Source: UBA1557 sp041675185 (GTDB lineage Bacteria; Patescibacteriota; Patescibacteriia; Magasanikbacterales; UBA922). Taken from it: 34,030 nucleotides of DNA. The stretch lies in assembly GCA_041675185.1 (NCBI GenBank), contig JBAYUH010000011.1, forward strand, positions 1-34,030, read 5' to 3'. The notes below the pieces were generated by a model. That model worked only from the letters and a program-made list of their open reading frames with translations, did no database searches and had not been told where the DNA came from. Of this stretch, positions 28,399 through 34,030 are shown one piece after another; position 1 is the stretch's first letter; every line of letters starts with the position of its first letter. Made by a program: the position numbers and the translations under genes.

Positions 28399-29823
28399 TT
28401 ATTTATTCAAATCCATAAATTCTTTTATGCGTTCATCAATAAAAATATAGCGACTTTGCACTGGAGTAGTAAGTGTCATGCCTTCGAGCGTACGACATCG
28501 GCTCAGTGCAACATAAGCTTGTCCATGGACAAAAGTACCGCGTCCGAAATCAATATGAACTTGATCAAAAGTTTTGCCCTGTCCTTTGTGAATAGTCACA
28601 GCCCAAGAAAGTTTGATAGGAAGTTGAGTGAAACTACCAGCGATTTCTGGTTGAATTTTACCACTTTCTTTATCAAAGACAAAGCGGATAGAGTCGCGAG
28701 TATTTGCACTGATGTCCTCGAAAGTATTGTCATCAAAAAGTACTCGAACGGAATCTTTGTCAGTCTTGATAATTTTGACAATATCGCCATTGACCCAGCG
28801 ACCTAGTGGATCGTTGTTGAGAAGCATGACTTGTGATCCGACTTTCAAAGTAAGACTCTTGTCCGTTGGCAAATCTTTTTCTCTAAATTCACCAGAAATG
28901 ATACCTTCGTAAGTCACTGGTTTGTCTTTTAGTTTGGCCATTTCTACTCTGTTGATAGAATCTGCTGTACTATTAGTCGGGACGAGAGATAAGACAAATT
29001 CTTTGTCTGGTTTTTGATAATTTGGTATGAAACGGGAATTGATAAGATCAAGATCTTTTTTATCAAAAGTACAAGTACGAATATTGTCTAGAGCTTTGAT
29101 AAAAGCGTTTTGTTTTTTATCATCTTGGCGATACATCTTAGTCAATTCTTTTTTGATAAAATTAGTATCAGCAAAGGCTTTGGAATCGAAGAAATAAGGA
29201 CTTTCATAATTTATTTTGAAAAACATTTCTTCTTCTGAAGTCACAATAGGGGGAAGCTGAAACAAATCACCAATCGCAAAAATCTGTACACCACCAAAAG
29301 GCTCACCAGGTCGGGGACCATTGATACGCATGAATTTGTCGATGAGGTCAAGTAAATCAGCACGAACCATGGAAATCTCGTCGATAATAATCGTGTTTAT
29401 TTTTTTGTAAATATTTTCTCGGTCATCGGATAATCTGCGGATACTATCAAGAGTTGTCTGTGGGTGAAAGCGAAAGAAAGAATGGATAGTCTGTCCTTGG
29501 ACATTGATAGCTGCCACGCCGGTAAAAGCAAGAACAACTACATTTTTTTTGGTAGTCGCGCGGAAGTATTTTAGGAAGTTAGATTTTCCTGTGCCAGCTT
29601 TGCCAGTTAAGAAAATATTTCTGTCGCTATTTTCTAGTAGATTTAGGATTTCTTTTTTTTCTTTATTTAAATCAAAGTCGTTTGGTGCTTCTATATTGGC
29701 AAATTTTTGGTTTTCTCGTCTTTTTCTAGTTTCTTTTTTGATAAAAAAAGTTTTTATTGGTTTGGTAGTTTTGGAGATATGTTTTTGGTTATTTTTTAGT
29801 TTGTTTATTATACCATAAATCAT
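28399..29823 (-). CDS. PIF1-like DNA helicase
   Basis: 474 residues, superfamily 1B, 5'-3' polarity in known members. An N-terminal basic extension (~55 residues) leads to Walker A FLTGKAGTGKSNFLKYF (near residue 75), motif Ia VLAFTGVAAINVQGQTIHSF, motif II IIIDEISMVRADLLD, motif III IFAIGDLFQLPPIV, motif IV KELTKMYRQDD, and motifs V-VI at the end (SWAVTIHKGQGKTFDQVHID, YVALSRCRTLEGM). PIF1 enzymes clear G-quadruplexes and stalled forks. It heads a tight unit with the 99-residue protein and the HAD protein. The window also contains a G14 run, but a link is only speculation. Confidence 0.9.
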   Translation of the reverse strand: MIYGIINKLKNNQKHISKTTKPIKTFFIKKETRKRRENQKFANIEAPNDFDLNKEKKEILNLLENSDRNIFLTGKAGTGKSNFLKYFRATTKKNVVVLAFTGVAAINVQGQTIHSFFRFHPQTTLDSIRRLSDDRENIYKKINTIIIDEISMVRADLLDLIDKFMRINGPRPGEPFGGVQIFAIGDLFQLPPIVTSEEEMFFKINYESPYFFDSKAFADTNFIKKELTKMYRQDDKKQNAFIKALDNIRTCTFDKKDLDLINSRFIPNYQKPDKEFVLSLVPTNSTADSINRVEMAKLKDKPVTYEGIISGEFREKDLPTDKSLTLKVGSQVMLLNNDPLGRWVNGDIVKIIKTDKDSVRVLFDDNTFEDISANTRDSIRFVFDKESGKIQPEIAGSFTQLPIKLSWAVTIHKGQGKTFDQVHIDFGRGTFVHGQAYVALSRCRTLEGMTLTTPVQSRYIFIDERIKEFMDLNK

Positions 29824-29949
29824 ATTATTACTAATACTTTTTGTTAATTATATATTTTATTCCATAACAGAAATTACATAATCAACTGTGAAATCACTTA
29901 TATTTATTGATTTTTTGTTTTGTTTTTCTAGTTATCCACATGCATAAAA

Positions 29950-29978
29950 TTGACAGGGTATAATATTTATTATAATAA
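29950..29978 (+). promoter_or_regulatory. Promoter-like site without a downstream gene
   Basis: Perfect TTGACA (29950-29955); TAATAA lies 17 nt further (29973-29978) and TATAAT 15 nt further (29971-29976). A terminator hairpin follows about 30 nt downstream, and no ORF lies between. A DnaA-box-like TTATCCACA is just upstream at 29932-29940. Confidence 0.45.
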
Positions 29979-29983
29979 TAACA

Positions 29984-30047
29984 TTATATTAGTGTAAGTA
30001 CAAAGTAAAGAAACATCCTTTTAGTGGGGGGTGTTTCTTTGTTTTTA
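29984..30047 (+). ncRNA. Candidate ~60-nt small RNA ending in an intrinsic terminator
   Basis: From the predicted start of the promoter at 29950 to a hairpin of 12 pairs, AAAGAAACATCC (30007-30018) with GGGTGTTTCTTT (30029-30040, one G-T pair), followed by GTTTTTATTTT. The body before the hairpin is ~22 nt and has no start codon with a usable frame. The rest of the ~390-nt stretch between the helicase gene and tRNA-Gln holds only AT-rich DNA. Either a small RNA or an orphan leader. Confidence 0.4.
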
Positions 30048-30184
30048 TTTTATTTTTTCCAATTTTTTTCTATTCTGAATACATTAAATCTTAATTTTTT
30101 TGATAAATTATTTTTTGAAGAAAATGAGTCTATGATTAAGAATTAGTGTATTTATATTACTACTGAAGAATTATTTTTTTAAAC

Positions 30185-30212
30185 AAAAAAACAGCTAAAT
30201 TAGCTGTTTTTT
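30185..30212 (-). terminator. Terminator of tRNA-Gln
   Basis: Stem CAGCT / AGCTG extended by A-T pairs on both sides, giving A6 and T6 flanks. On the minus strand it lies 3 nt past the tRNA 3' end. Confidence 0.75.
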
Positions 30213-30215
30213 GTG

Positions 30216-30286
30216 TTCGGGGACAGGGATTCGAACCCCGATAGTCAGGATCAAAACCTGAAGTCCTACCTTTAGACGATCCCCGA
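30216..30286 (-). tRNA. tRNA-Gln (TTG)
   Basis: Acceptor TCGGGGA / TCCCCGA, D arm with TAAAGGTAGGA, anticodon stem TCAGG/CCTGA with loop TTTTGAT (anticodon TTG), and T arm with GGTTCGAATCC. U1-A72 is typical of bacterial tRNA-Gln. CCA is not encoded. A strong terminator follows directly. 28 nt upstream lies a broken copy of its 5' half. Confidence 0.92.
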
Positions 30287-30314
30287 ATGTGTAGATTGTT
30301 ATCTAAAAACGTGT

Positions 30315-30364
30315 CTGAAGTCTCCGCCCAAGGCGGACAGGCTACCTTTATCCAATCCACGAAT
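30315..30364 (-). pseudogene. Broken tRNA-Gln-like copy split by a 19-nt unit
   Basis: On the minus strand, ATTCG.GGAT.G..TAAAGGTAG matches the first 23 nt of the tRNA-Gln region with 4 differences. Then come 19 nt (30323-30341, TCCGCCCAAGGCGGACAGG on the plus strand), then GACTTCAG exactly as in the tRNA. After that similarity ends, so no cloverleaf forms. The 19-nt piece is the dispersed palindromic unit, apparently inserted within the D arm. Confidence 0.65.
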
Positions 30365-30398
30365 ATTGAACTTTTACTTCACAGAAAACATAATATCA

Positions 30399-30429
30399 CA
30401 AAAAAGACTTGAAATCAAGTCTTTTTGTG
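30399..30429 (-). terminator. Terminator-like hairpin
   Basis: AAAAAGACTTGA and TCAAGTCTTTTT pair perfectly around a tiny loop, flanked by CACA / TGTG. On the minus strand it ends in TTTTTT, so it can end the transcript of the Gmad2 gene, past the REP-like element. Confidence 0.75.
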
Positions 30430-30444
30430 GACATCGTTATATGC

Positions 30445-30563
30445 GTCATCTCGAGCGAAGTGAACGAGGGACGAGTGAACGAAGTCGAGAGATCTCATTC
30501 ATGTGTCTGGAAGATTTAAATAGTAAGGGGATTCATCGACTCCTTTTAGTCGTTCGGGATGAC
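30445..30563. repeat. REP-like element, copy A (~119 nt)
   Basis: Ends GTCATCTCGAGCGA and TCGTTCGGGATGAC are imperfect inverted repeats. The left 46 nt (containing GAAGTGAACGAG and GAGTGAACGAAGTCGAG) and the right end are almost identical to 33181-33298, while the centre differs. It has no ORF of its own. Similar palindromic units are usually mobilised by REP-associated transposases. Confidence 0.75.
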
Positions 30564-30580
30564 TTTGGTGTGTGTGGACA

Positions 30581-31189
30581 TTATTTCATGTCAAATAATA
30601 CTGATATTTCTAATGCTGCATCGTTTTGTGGTAGACCAGATGGGTTGTCTTTTTTGAGGATTAGACTGCCGTTGTTTTTGTAGGTAGGTGTGTCAAAAGT
30701 GAGAGTTGCTTCGAATGGTACAAATTCTTCAGTCATCCAATCACTCTTGGCTTGAGCAATACCTTGAGCAATTATAAGCCCATCCCAATTAGTTAGTATT
30801 ACTGGGAAGCTTGCTTCAAAAAACCAATTACCACGAGCTTGTCCAGTGATAGTGACTGGACTGGTAATGACTTGGTTTGGTAGAGGATTAGTTAGAATTA
30901 TTTTGTCTTTTAGATTTGGCTCATTAGCAATATCTTCGGTAAAGTGTTGTCCATCTTTACTAATACATTGGCGAGGATAACTTTCCATCACCGGATTGCC
31001 AGCTGTGACGCAGTCAGTGAAATTGTGGACAACCAAATTTGGTATTGTAGTTGTTGGTGTTTTATTTGTGGTATTGCTTTGGTTATCTGGGAAATAGGAT
31101 GAGTTTTTTTGCCAGTAATATTCACACAACAAAAACCCACTAATTCCCAAAATTAGTAAACCGACGAAGATGATGATTATTTTTTTCAT
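30581..31189 (-). CDS. Membrane-anchored protein with Gmad2 Ig-like domain
   Basis: ATG at 31189 (MKKIIIIFVGLLILGISGFL) is preferred over ATG 31222 because the signal anchor begins here; about 202 residues. After the span comes a Thr/Asn/Pro-rich linker, then a Cys pair module (NFTDCVTAGNPVMESYPRQC), then a Gmad2-type Ig-like domain: NPLPNQVITSPVTITGQARG, NWFFEASFPVILTNWDG, KSDWMTEEFVPFEATLTFD, and a closing beta strand. Gmad2 was first defined next to spore-germination GerMN, but here it only indicates an extracellular Ig-like fold. The Cys at the end of the span (GFLLC) is not a proper lipobox. Divergent from csoR. Confidence 0.78.
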   Translation of the reverse strand: MKKIIIIFVGLLILGISGFLLCEYYWQKNSSYFPDNQSNTTNKTPTTTIPNLVVHNFTDCVTAGNPVMESYPRQCISKDGQHFTEDIANEPNLKDKIILTNPLPNQVITSPVTITGQARGNWFFEASFPVILTNWDGLIIAQGIAQAKSDWMTEEFVPFEATLTFDTPTYKNNGSLILKKDNPSGLPQNDAALEISVLFDMK

Positions 31190-31285
31190 ATGATTAAGTT
31201 TTACAAAGCTTGTGAATTTCACGGCTTTTATGCTTTTAGTATATATCTTTTTTGTGAAGTAGAGAAGTACTTATACACAGTCATC

Positions 31286-31314
31286 TTGCAGTAGTAAAAA
31301 TTTTAGTGTATAGT
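31286..31314 (+). promoter_or_regulatory. csoR promoter
   Basis: TTGCAG (31286-31291), a 17-nt spacer, TATAGT (31309-31314). Transcription should start near 31321, inside the operator. Confidence 0.75.
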
Positions 31315-31316
31315 AT

Positions 31317-31340
31317 ACCTACACCTATGGTATAGGTACT
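31317..31340. promoter_or_regulatory. Probable CsoR operator
   Basis: ACCTAT (31323-31328), GGT, ATAGGT (31332-31337): a perfect 6-bp inverted repeat, nested in a wider pair TACCTA...TAGGTA. It overlaps the predicted start of transcription, so a bound repressor would block the polymerase. TACC...GGTA-type palindromes are typical of CsoR sites. The adjacent gene encodes CsoR, which fits autoregulation. Confidence 0.7.
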
Positions 31341-31357
31341 ATATTTAATCAAAAAAT

Positions 31358-31642
31358 ATGCAAACAAATTTAAGTCAAAATAAACAAAAAGCTTTGCTTA
31401 ATGCTAAGAAAGCTTATACGTCACTAGGACGCATTGTGAAGACATTGGAAGAAAACAAATATTGTGTAGACATTATGCAACAAAATTTATCAGTCATTGG
31501 TCTTCTCAAATCTGCGAATAATTTACTTTTGGAAGGTCATCTTCAATCTTGTTTCAAAAATGCTATTATGAGCAAAGATGAAAAAAAACAAGAAGAAAAA
31601 ATACAAGAAATTATCAGAGTTACTAAACTTTCTCAAAAATAA
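31358..31642 (+). CDS. csoR: Copper-sensing repressor CsoR
   Basis: 94 residues, usual size. An all-helical DUF156 protein: LLNAKKAYTSLGRIVKTLEE, then NKYCVDIMQQNLSVIGLLKS, GHLQSC. The Cu(I) ligands of the family are present as C36, H61 and C65 (C-H-C pattern), which favours CsoR over the formaldehyde (FrmR) or nickel (RcnR) relatives. Without copper it represses; Cu(I) releases it from DNA. The operator lies in its own promoter, and two copper-handling genes follow on the same strand. Confidence 0.9.
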   Translation: MQTNLSQNKQKALLNAKKAYTSLGRIVKTLEENKYCVDIMQQNLSVIGLLKSANNLLLEGHLQSCFKNAIMSKDEKKQEEKIQEIIRVTKLSQK

Positions 31643-31761
31643 TATATTATTTTTTAATATTTTAAGCGCTTGTTTCGTTTGAAATGATTTGTTAGATAAA
31701 AAAGTCTAATTTAAGAAAGATCCCTCCTGTATTTCATCAGTTCGGGATTAAATAATACCTT

Positions 31762-33111
31762 ATGAGTCAATACAAAAAAATATATATTAGTGGCATGACT
31801 TGTGTGTCTTGTGAAAATCTTATTTCTGAAGATATAAATAAAATAGTAGGAGTAGACAAAGTCTCAGTCTCGCATAAAACACAAATCGCACAAGTTTATT
31901 TTTCCAAACAAATTCCAGACAATCAAGAAATAATCAAGACAATTGAAAAGCTTGGTTATGAAGCTTCAGAAAGTCCGATTGAAAAAAATACTAAGAAAAT
32001 AAAAGCCACACCTTCACAGTGGGCTTGGTCTATTTTTGTAGTTTTTTGTATTTATCTTGTTTATAGATATATTTCTTGGTTAGGAATTTTTGATTGGATC
32101 AAGATTGATTCCAAAAATATTGGTTATGGCGCAGCATTTCTCATTGGTATTGTGGCTTCAATGTCCACTTGTCTGGCTGTAGTTGGGGCAGTAGTCATGT
32201 CTTTTGGTGCTAAATATAAGTCAGTAGGTGATAAGTTTAGTAAGAATGTAAAACCACATTTACTTTTTCATGCTGGACGTATTGGTGGATTTTTTTTACT
32301 TGGTGGATTGCTTGGTGTGCTTGGTAATTTTGTGCAGTTTTCACCAAGTGTGCTAAGTATTTTTACAATTTTAATTGCTATAGTTTTATTTTGGTTGGCA
32401 CTAAATATTTTGGGATTTTTGCCCTCGATGACGACTTTGGGGATTCACATGCCTAAGAGTAGTATGAATGTTTGGCAAAAGTTGAAAAAATCTGAACATG
32501 CTATGGCACCGATTTTGCTTGGTGCTTTTACATTTTTTTTACCTTGTGGCTTCACTCAAAGTATGCAACTTTTTGCTGTAAGTTCTGGTAGTTTTTGGAT
32601 TGGAGCTCTTACTCTAGCTTTTTTTGCACTTGGTACTAGTCCAATCTTGTTTAGTATTGGTATGGCTAGTAGCAAAGCTAGTGGCAAAAAAAATATTATT
32701 TTGCAAAAAATAATAGGTTTTATTATTTTAGCCTTTGCTTTTTATACTTTGTCATCTGGTCTAGCTATCAAAGGTGTTGGTCTTTTTGATTTTACCAAAA
32801 GTAATAACAGTAATAATAATATTGATACTAATGTTGTGATGGAAGATGGTGTCCAAGTTGTCAAAATGGCTGTAGAATATAGTGGTTATAATCCTAGTAC
32901 TATTCATATCAAACAAGGTATTCCAGTAAGGTGGGAAATAGATGGAAAACAATTGTCCGGGTGTAGTAATCAAATTATTGTTCCAGATTTGAATATCAAA
33001 AAACAATTGAATACTGGTATAAATGTTATAGAATTTACTCCACCAAAAAAAGGTACTCTTAATTTTAGTTGTTGGATGGGAATGGTGAGAGGGAAGTTTA
33101 TTGTGGAATAG
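31762..33111 (+). CDS. HMA - DsbD_2 membrane - cupredoxin fusion protein
   Basis: 449 residues. Residues 1-70: heavy-metal-associated domain with the copper site GMTCVSC (C14, C17). Residues ~85-345: about seven spans of the DsbD_2/cytochrome-c-biogenesis type, with GIVASMSTCLAVVGAVVMSF and TFFLPCGFTQSMQLFAVSSG carrying two conserved Cys contexts. Residues ~365-449: a cupredoxin-like domain with probable ligands C401 (GCSNQ), C437 and M439/M441 (NFSCWMGM). A Cu chaperone, a membrane unit and an outer copper-binding head on one chain suggest copper transfer across the membrane. It lies between csoR and the copper ATPase. Exact reaction unknown. Confidence 0.87.
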   Translation: MSQYKKIYISGMTCVSCENLISEDINKIVGVDKVSVSHKTQIAQVYFSKQIPDNQEIIKTIEKLGYEASESPIEKNTKKIKATPSQWAWSIFVVFCIYLVYRYISWLGIFDWIKIDSKNIGYGAAFLIGIVASMSTCLAVVGAVVMSFGAKYKSVGDKFSKNVKPHLLFHAGRIGGFFLLGGLLGVLGNFVQFSPSVLSIFTILIAIVLFWLALNILGFLPSMTTLGIHMPKSSMNVWQKLKKSEHAMAPILLGAFTFFLPCGFTQSMQLFAVSSGSFWIGALTLAFFALGTSPILFSIGMASSKASGKKNIILQKIIGFIILAFAFYTLSSGLAIKGVGLFDFTKSNNSNNNIDTNVVMEDGVQVVKMAVEYSGYNPSTIHIKQGIPVRWEIDGKQLSGCSNQIIVPDLNIKKQLNTGINVIEFTPPKKGTLNFSCWMGMVRGKFIVE

Positions 33112-33132
33112 TTTGGATTTACAAATTTGGTT

Positions 33133-33413
33133 CTCCCCCTAGTAGCGGTAGTGCACAGATGTTTAGAGCAAAATAGGAACGTCATTTCGAGCGAAGTGAA
33201 CGAGGAACGAGTGAACGAAGTCGAGAAAACCCCTTAAGTTACTGAATAAATTAGACAGCAAGGGGATCCCTCGACTCCTTTCAGTCGCTCGGGATGACGT
33301 CTAAATTTAATAAAAAAAGGTTCAACACTCGACCTGTGTCAAATCTTCGCAAGGTTGTGCAGAATTTATTAGATTCTCAATAAAACATCTGTGCACTACC
33401 GCTAATAGGGGAG
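33133..33413. mobile_element. MITE-like element with ~31-bp terminal inverted repeats
   Basis: Left end 33133-33164 (with TAGTAGCGGTAGTGCACAG) and right end 33383-33413 are reverse complements except for one mismatch and one extra C. The ~281-nt element has no ORF. Its centre contains a complete copy of the REP-like repeat (33181-33298), so the two are nested. It separates the fusion gene from copA; no transposase is seen. Confidence 0.7.
33181..33298. repeat. REP-like element, copy B (118 nt), nested in the MITE-like element
   Basis: Ends GTCATTTCGAGCGA and TCGCTCGGGATGAC. Nearly identical to copy A at 30445-30563 in the outer ~45 nt on the left and ~30 nt on the right. A related fragment (GATCCCTCCTG...TTCGGGAT) lies at 31720-31749, before the fusion gene. 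Confidence 0.75.
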
Positions 33414-33449
33414 GAAATTGCTAAGTAAATTTTTAACATAATTTAGTAT

Positions 33450-34030
33450 ATGAAAAAGAACTTAATTATTTCTGGTATGCACTGTGCCTCATGTGCAGTA
33501 AGTATCGAACGTAGTCTGCAAAAACAAGATGGTATAAAAAGTGCTAGTGTTAATTATGCTATGGGTAAAGCTTATATTGAATTTGACGAAAGTAAAGTGA
33601 AAGATGAAGATATCGTCAAAGCTATAGCTAGTGCTGGTGATTACAAAATTGTGAGAGAAGGGTTAGGTGAACATCATCATTTGGATAGTATAAAGGCCAG
33701 TCGCAATAAGTTTGTTGTATCGTTAATTTTGACCTTACCACTTCTTGTAGCGATGTTTTTCAACGTACAAACGTGGTTTGTTTGGTTTGATGTATTTTTA
33801 TCTTTTATTGTTGTCTTTGTGATCGGTTTGCAATTTCATCATGGAATGATTTTGCAACTAAGACGTTTTAAGGCTAATATGGATACGCTAGTTTCTGTAG
33901 GTACTTTGTCTGCATTTTTTTATAGTATTTACGCTATGATGATTGGTGCGAATCTTTATTTTGAAACAGCTGCTGTTATTGTAACTCTAATTTTACTTGG
34001 CAAATATTTGGAAGTCAAAAGCAAGGGTCG
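33450..34030 (+). CDS. copA: Copper-exporting P-type ATPase CopA, N-terminal part
   Basis: Runs off the window end after 193 residues. Begins with a heavy-metal-associated domain (MKKNLIISGMHCASCAVSIE, Cys at 12 and 15), then a His-rich link (GEHHHLDS), then the first four spans: VVSLILTLPLLVAMFF, VFLSFIVVFVIGLQF, the P1B landmark RRFKANMDTLVSVGTLSAFF, and a fourth span ending YLEVKSKG. Phosphorylation (DKTGT) and CPC motifs would lie beyond the window. Exports Cu(I) with ATP. Third member of the copper locus; a MITE-like element lies between it and the fusion gene. Confidence 0.9.
   Translation, partial: MKKNLIISGMHCASCAVSIERSLQKQDGIKSASVNYAMGKAYIEFDESKVKDEDIVKAIASAGDYKIVREGLGEHHHLDSIKASRNKFVVSLILTLPLLVAMFFNVQTWFVWFDVFLSFIVVFVIGLQFHHGMILQLRRFKANMDTLVSVGTLSAFFYSIYAMMIGANLYFETAAVIVTLILLGKYLEVKSKG

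Noticed and set aside
29932..29940. TTATCCACA as a sign of a replication origin
   Set aside because: Only one perfect box (plus TTATCCACT near 6999), no cluster, no dnaA or dnaN nearby.
30366..30683. 105-residue plus-strand frame near tRNA-Gln
   Set aside because: It covers a terminator hairpin, a REP-like element and the antisense of the Gmad2 gene; no domain.
1..34030. Alternative genetic code (UGA as Gly)
   Set aside because: Conserved genes have no in-frame TGA, and TGA ends several frames in the normal way.

Overview
The window looks like a chromosomal segment of a candidate-phyla-radiation bacterium (Patescibacteria, probably of the Parcubacteria group). The evidence is the AT-rich composition, the compact infA-rpmJ-rpsM-rpsK-rpsD-rpoA-rplQ-rplM-rpsI cluster, reduced versions of universal proteins (AlaRS without its C-terminal domain, RpoA without its C-terminal domain), many small membrane proteins, zinc proteins with two CxxC pairs, and start codons without Shine-Dalgarno sequences. 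TGA behaves as a stop and no real gene contains an in-frame TGA, so the standard bacterial code applies, not the UGA-Gly code of Gracilibacteria/SR1. The lineage call comes from gene content only.

Layout. 1-2700 is accessory DNA. It holds a FISUMP-domain exported protein whose frame is broken by a run of 14 G, a truncated BRO-type gene followed by an out-of-frame duplicate of its own middle, a transposase-like remnant among REP-like palindromes, and a small zinc protein. 2700-7000 carries mnmA, a 33-residue membrane protein, alaS, a GtrA-like protein and a four-helix-bundle protein. 7000-10960 is the ribosomal/RNA polymerase operon with a strong promoter and a structured element between infA and rpmJ. 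11170-16092 is an envelope block: flippase, glycosyltransferase, PH-domain membrane protein, FtsB/DivIC-like protein and parvulin-type foldase. tRNA-Gly and tRNA-Thr follow, then ftsE-ftsX. 18158-23125 has recQ (-), a small membrane protein (-), a Gre factor (+) and a DedA-PAP2-LssY fusion (-). 23238-27402 has an ABC-F ATPase, an archaeal-type PEP carboxylase, a Gly/Arg-rich zinc protein and an Lmo0937-like peptide. 27460-29823 (-) is a tight three-gene unit: PIF1-like helicase, an unknown 99-residue protein and a HAD-like protein. 30216-30364 has tRNA-Gln and a broken tRNA copy. 31286 to the end is a copper locus: CsoR repressor with its own operator, an HMA-DsbD_2-cupredoxin fusion, and the start of a copper P-type ATPase.

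Genes working together. The copper locus reads as sense, bind and export. The ribosomal operon and its leader supply translation and the RNA polymerase alpha subunit. FtsE/FtsX, the DivIC-like protein and the foldase serve division and envelope maturation. PEP carboxylase would supply oxaloacetate.

Non-coding structure is rich. There is a 19-nt palindromic unit at five loci, one copy sitting cleanly inside a tRNA-Gln-like remnant. Two ~118-nt REP-like elements occur, one nested in a ~281-nt MITE-like element with ~31-bp terminal inverted repeats inside the copper locus. Many promoters match the sigma-70 form with 17-nt spacing. In several of them the -10 box lies 5-9 nt from the ATG, which suggests leaderless mRNAs.
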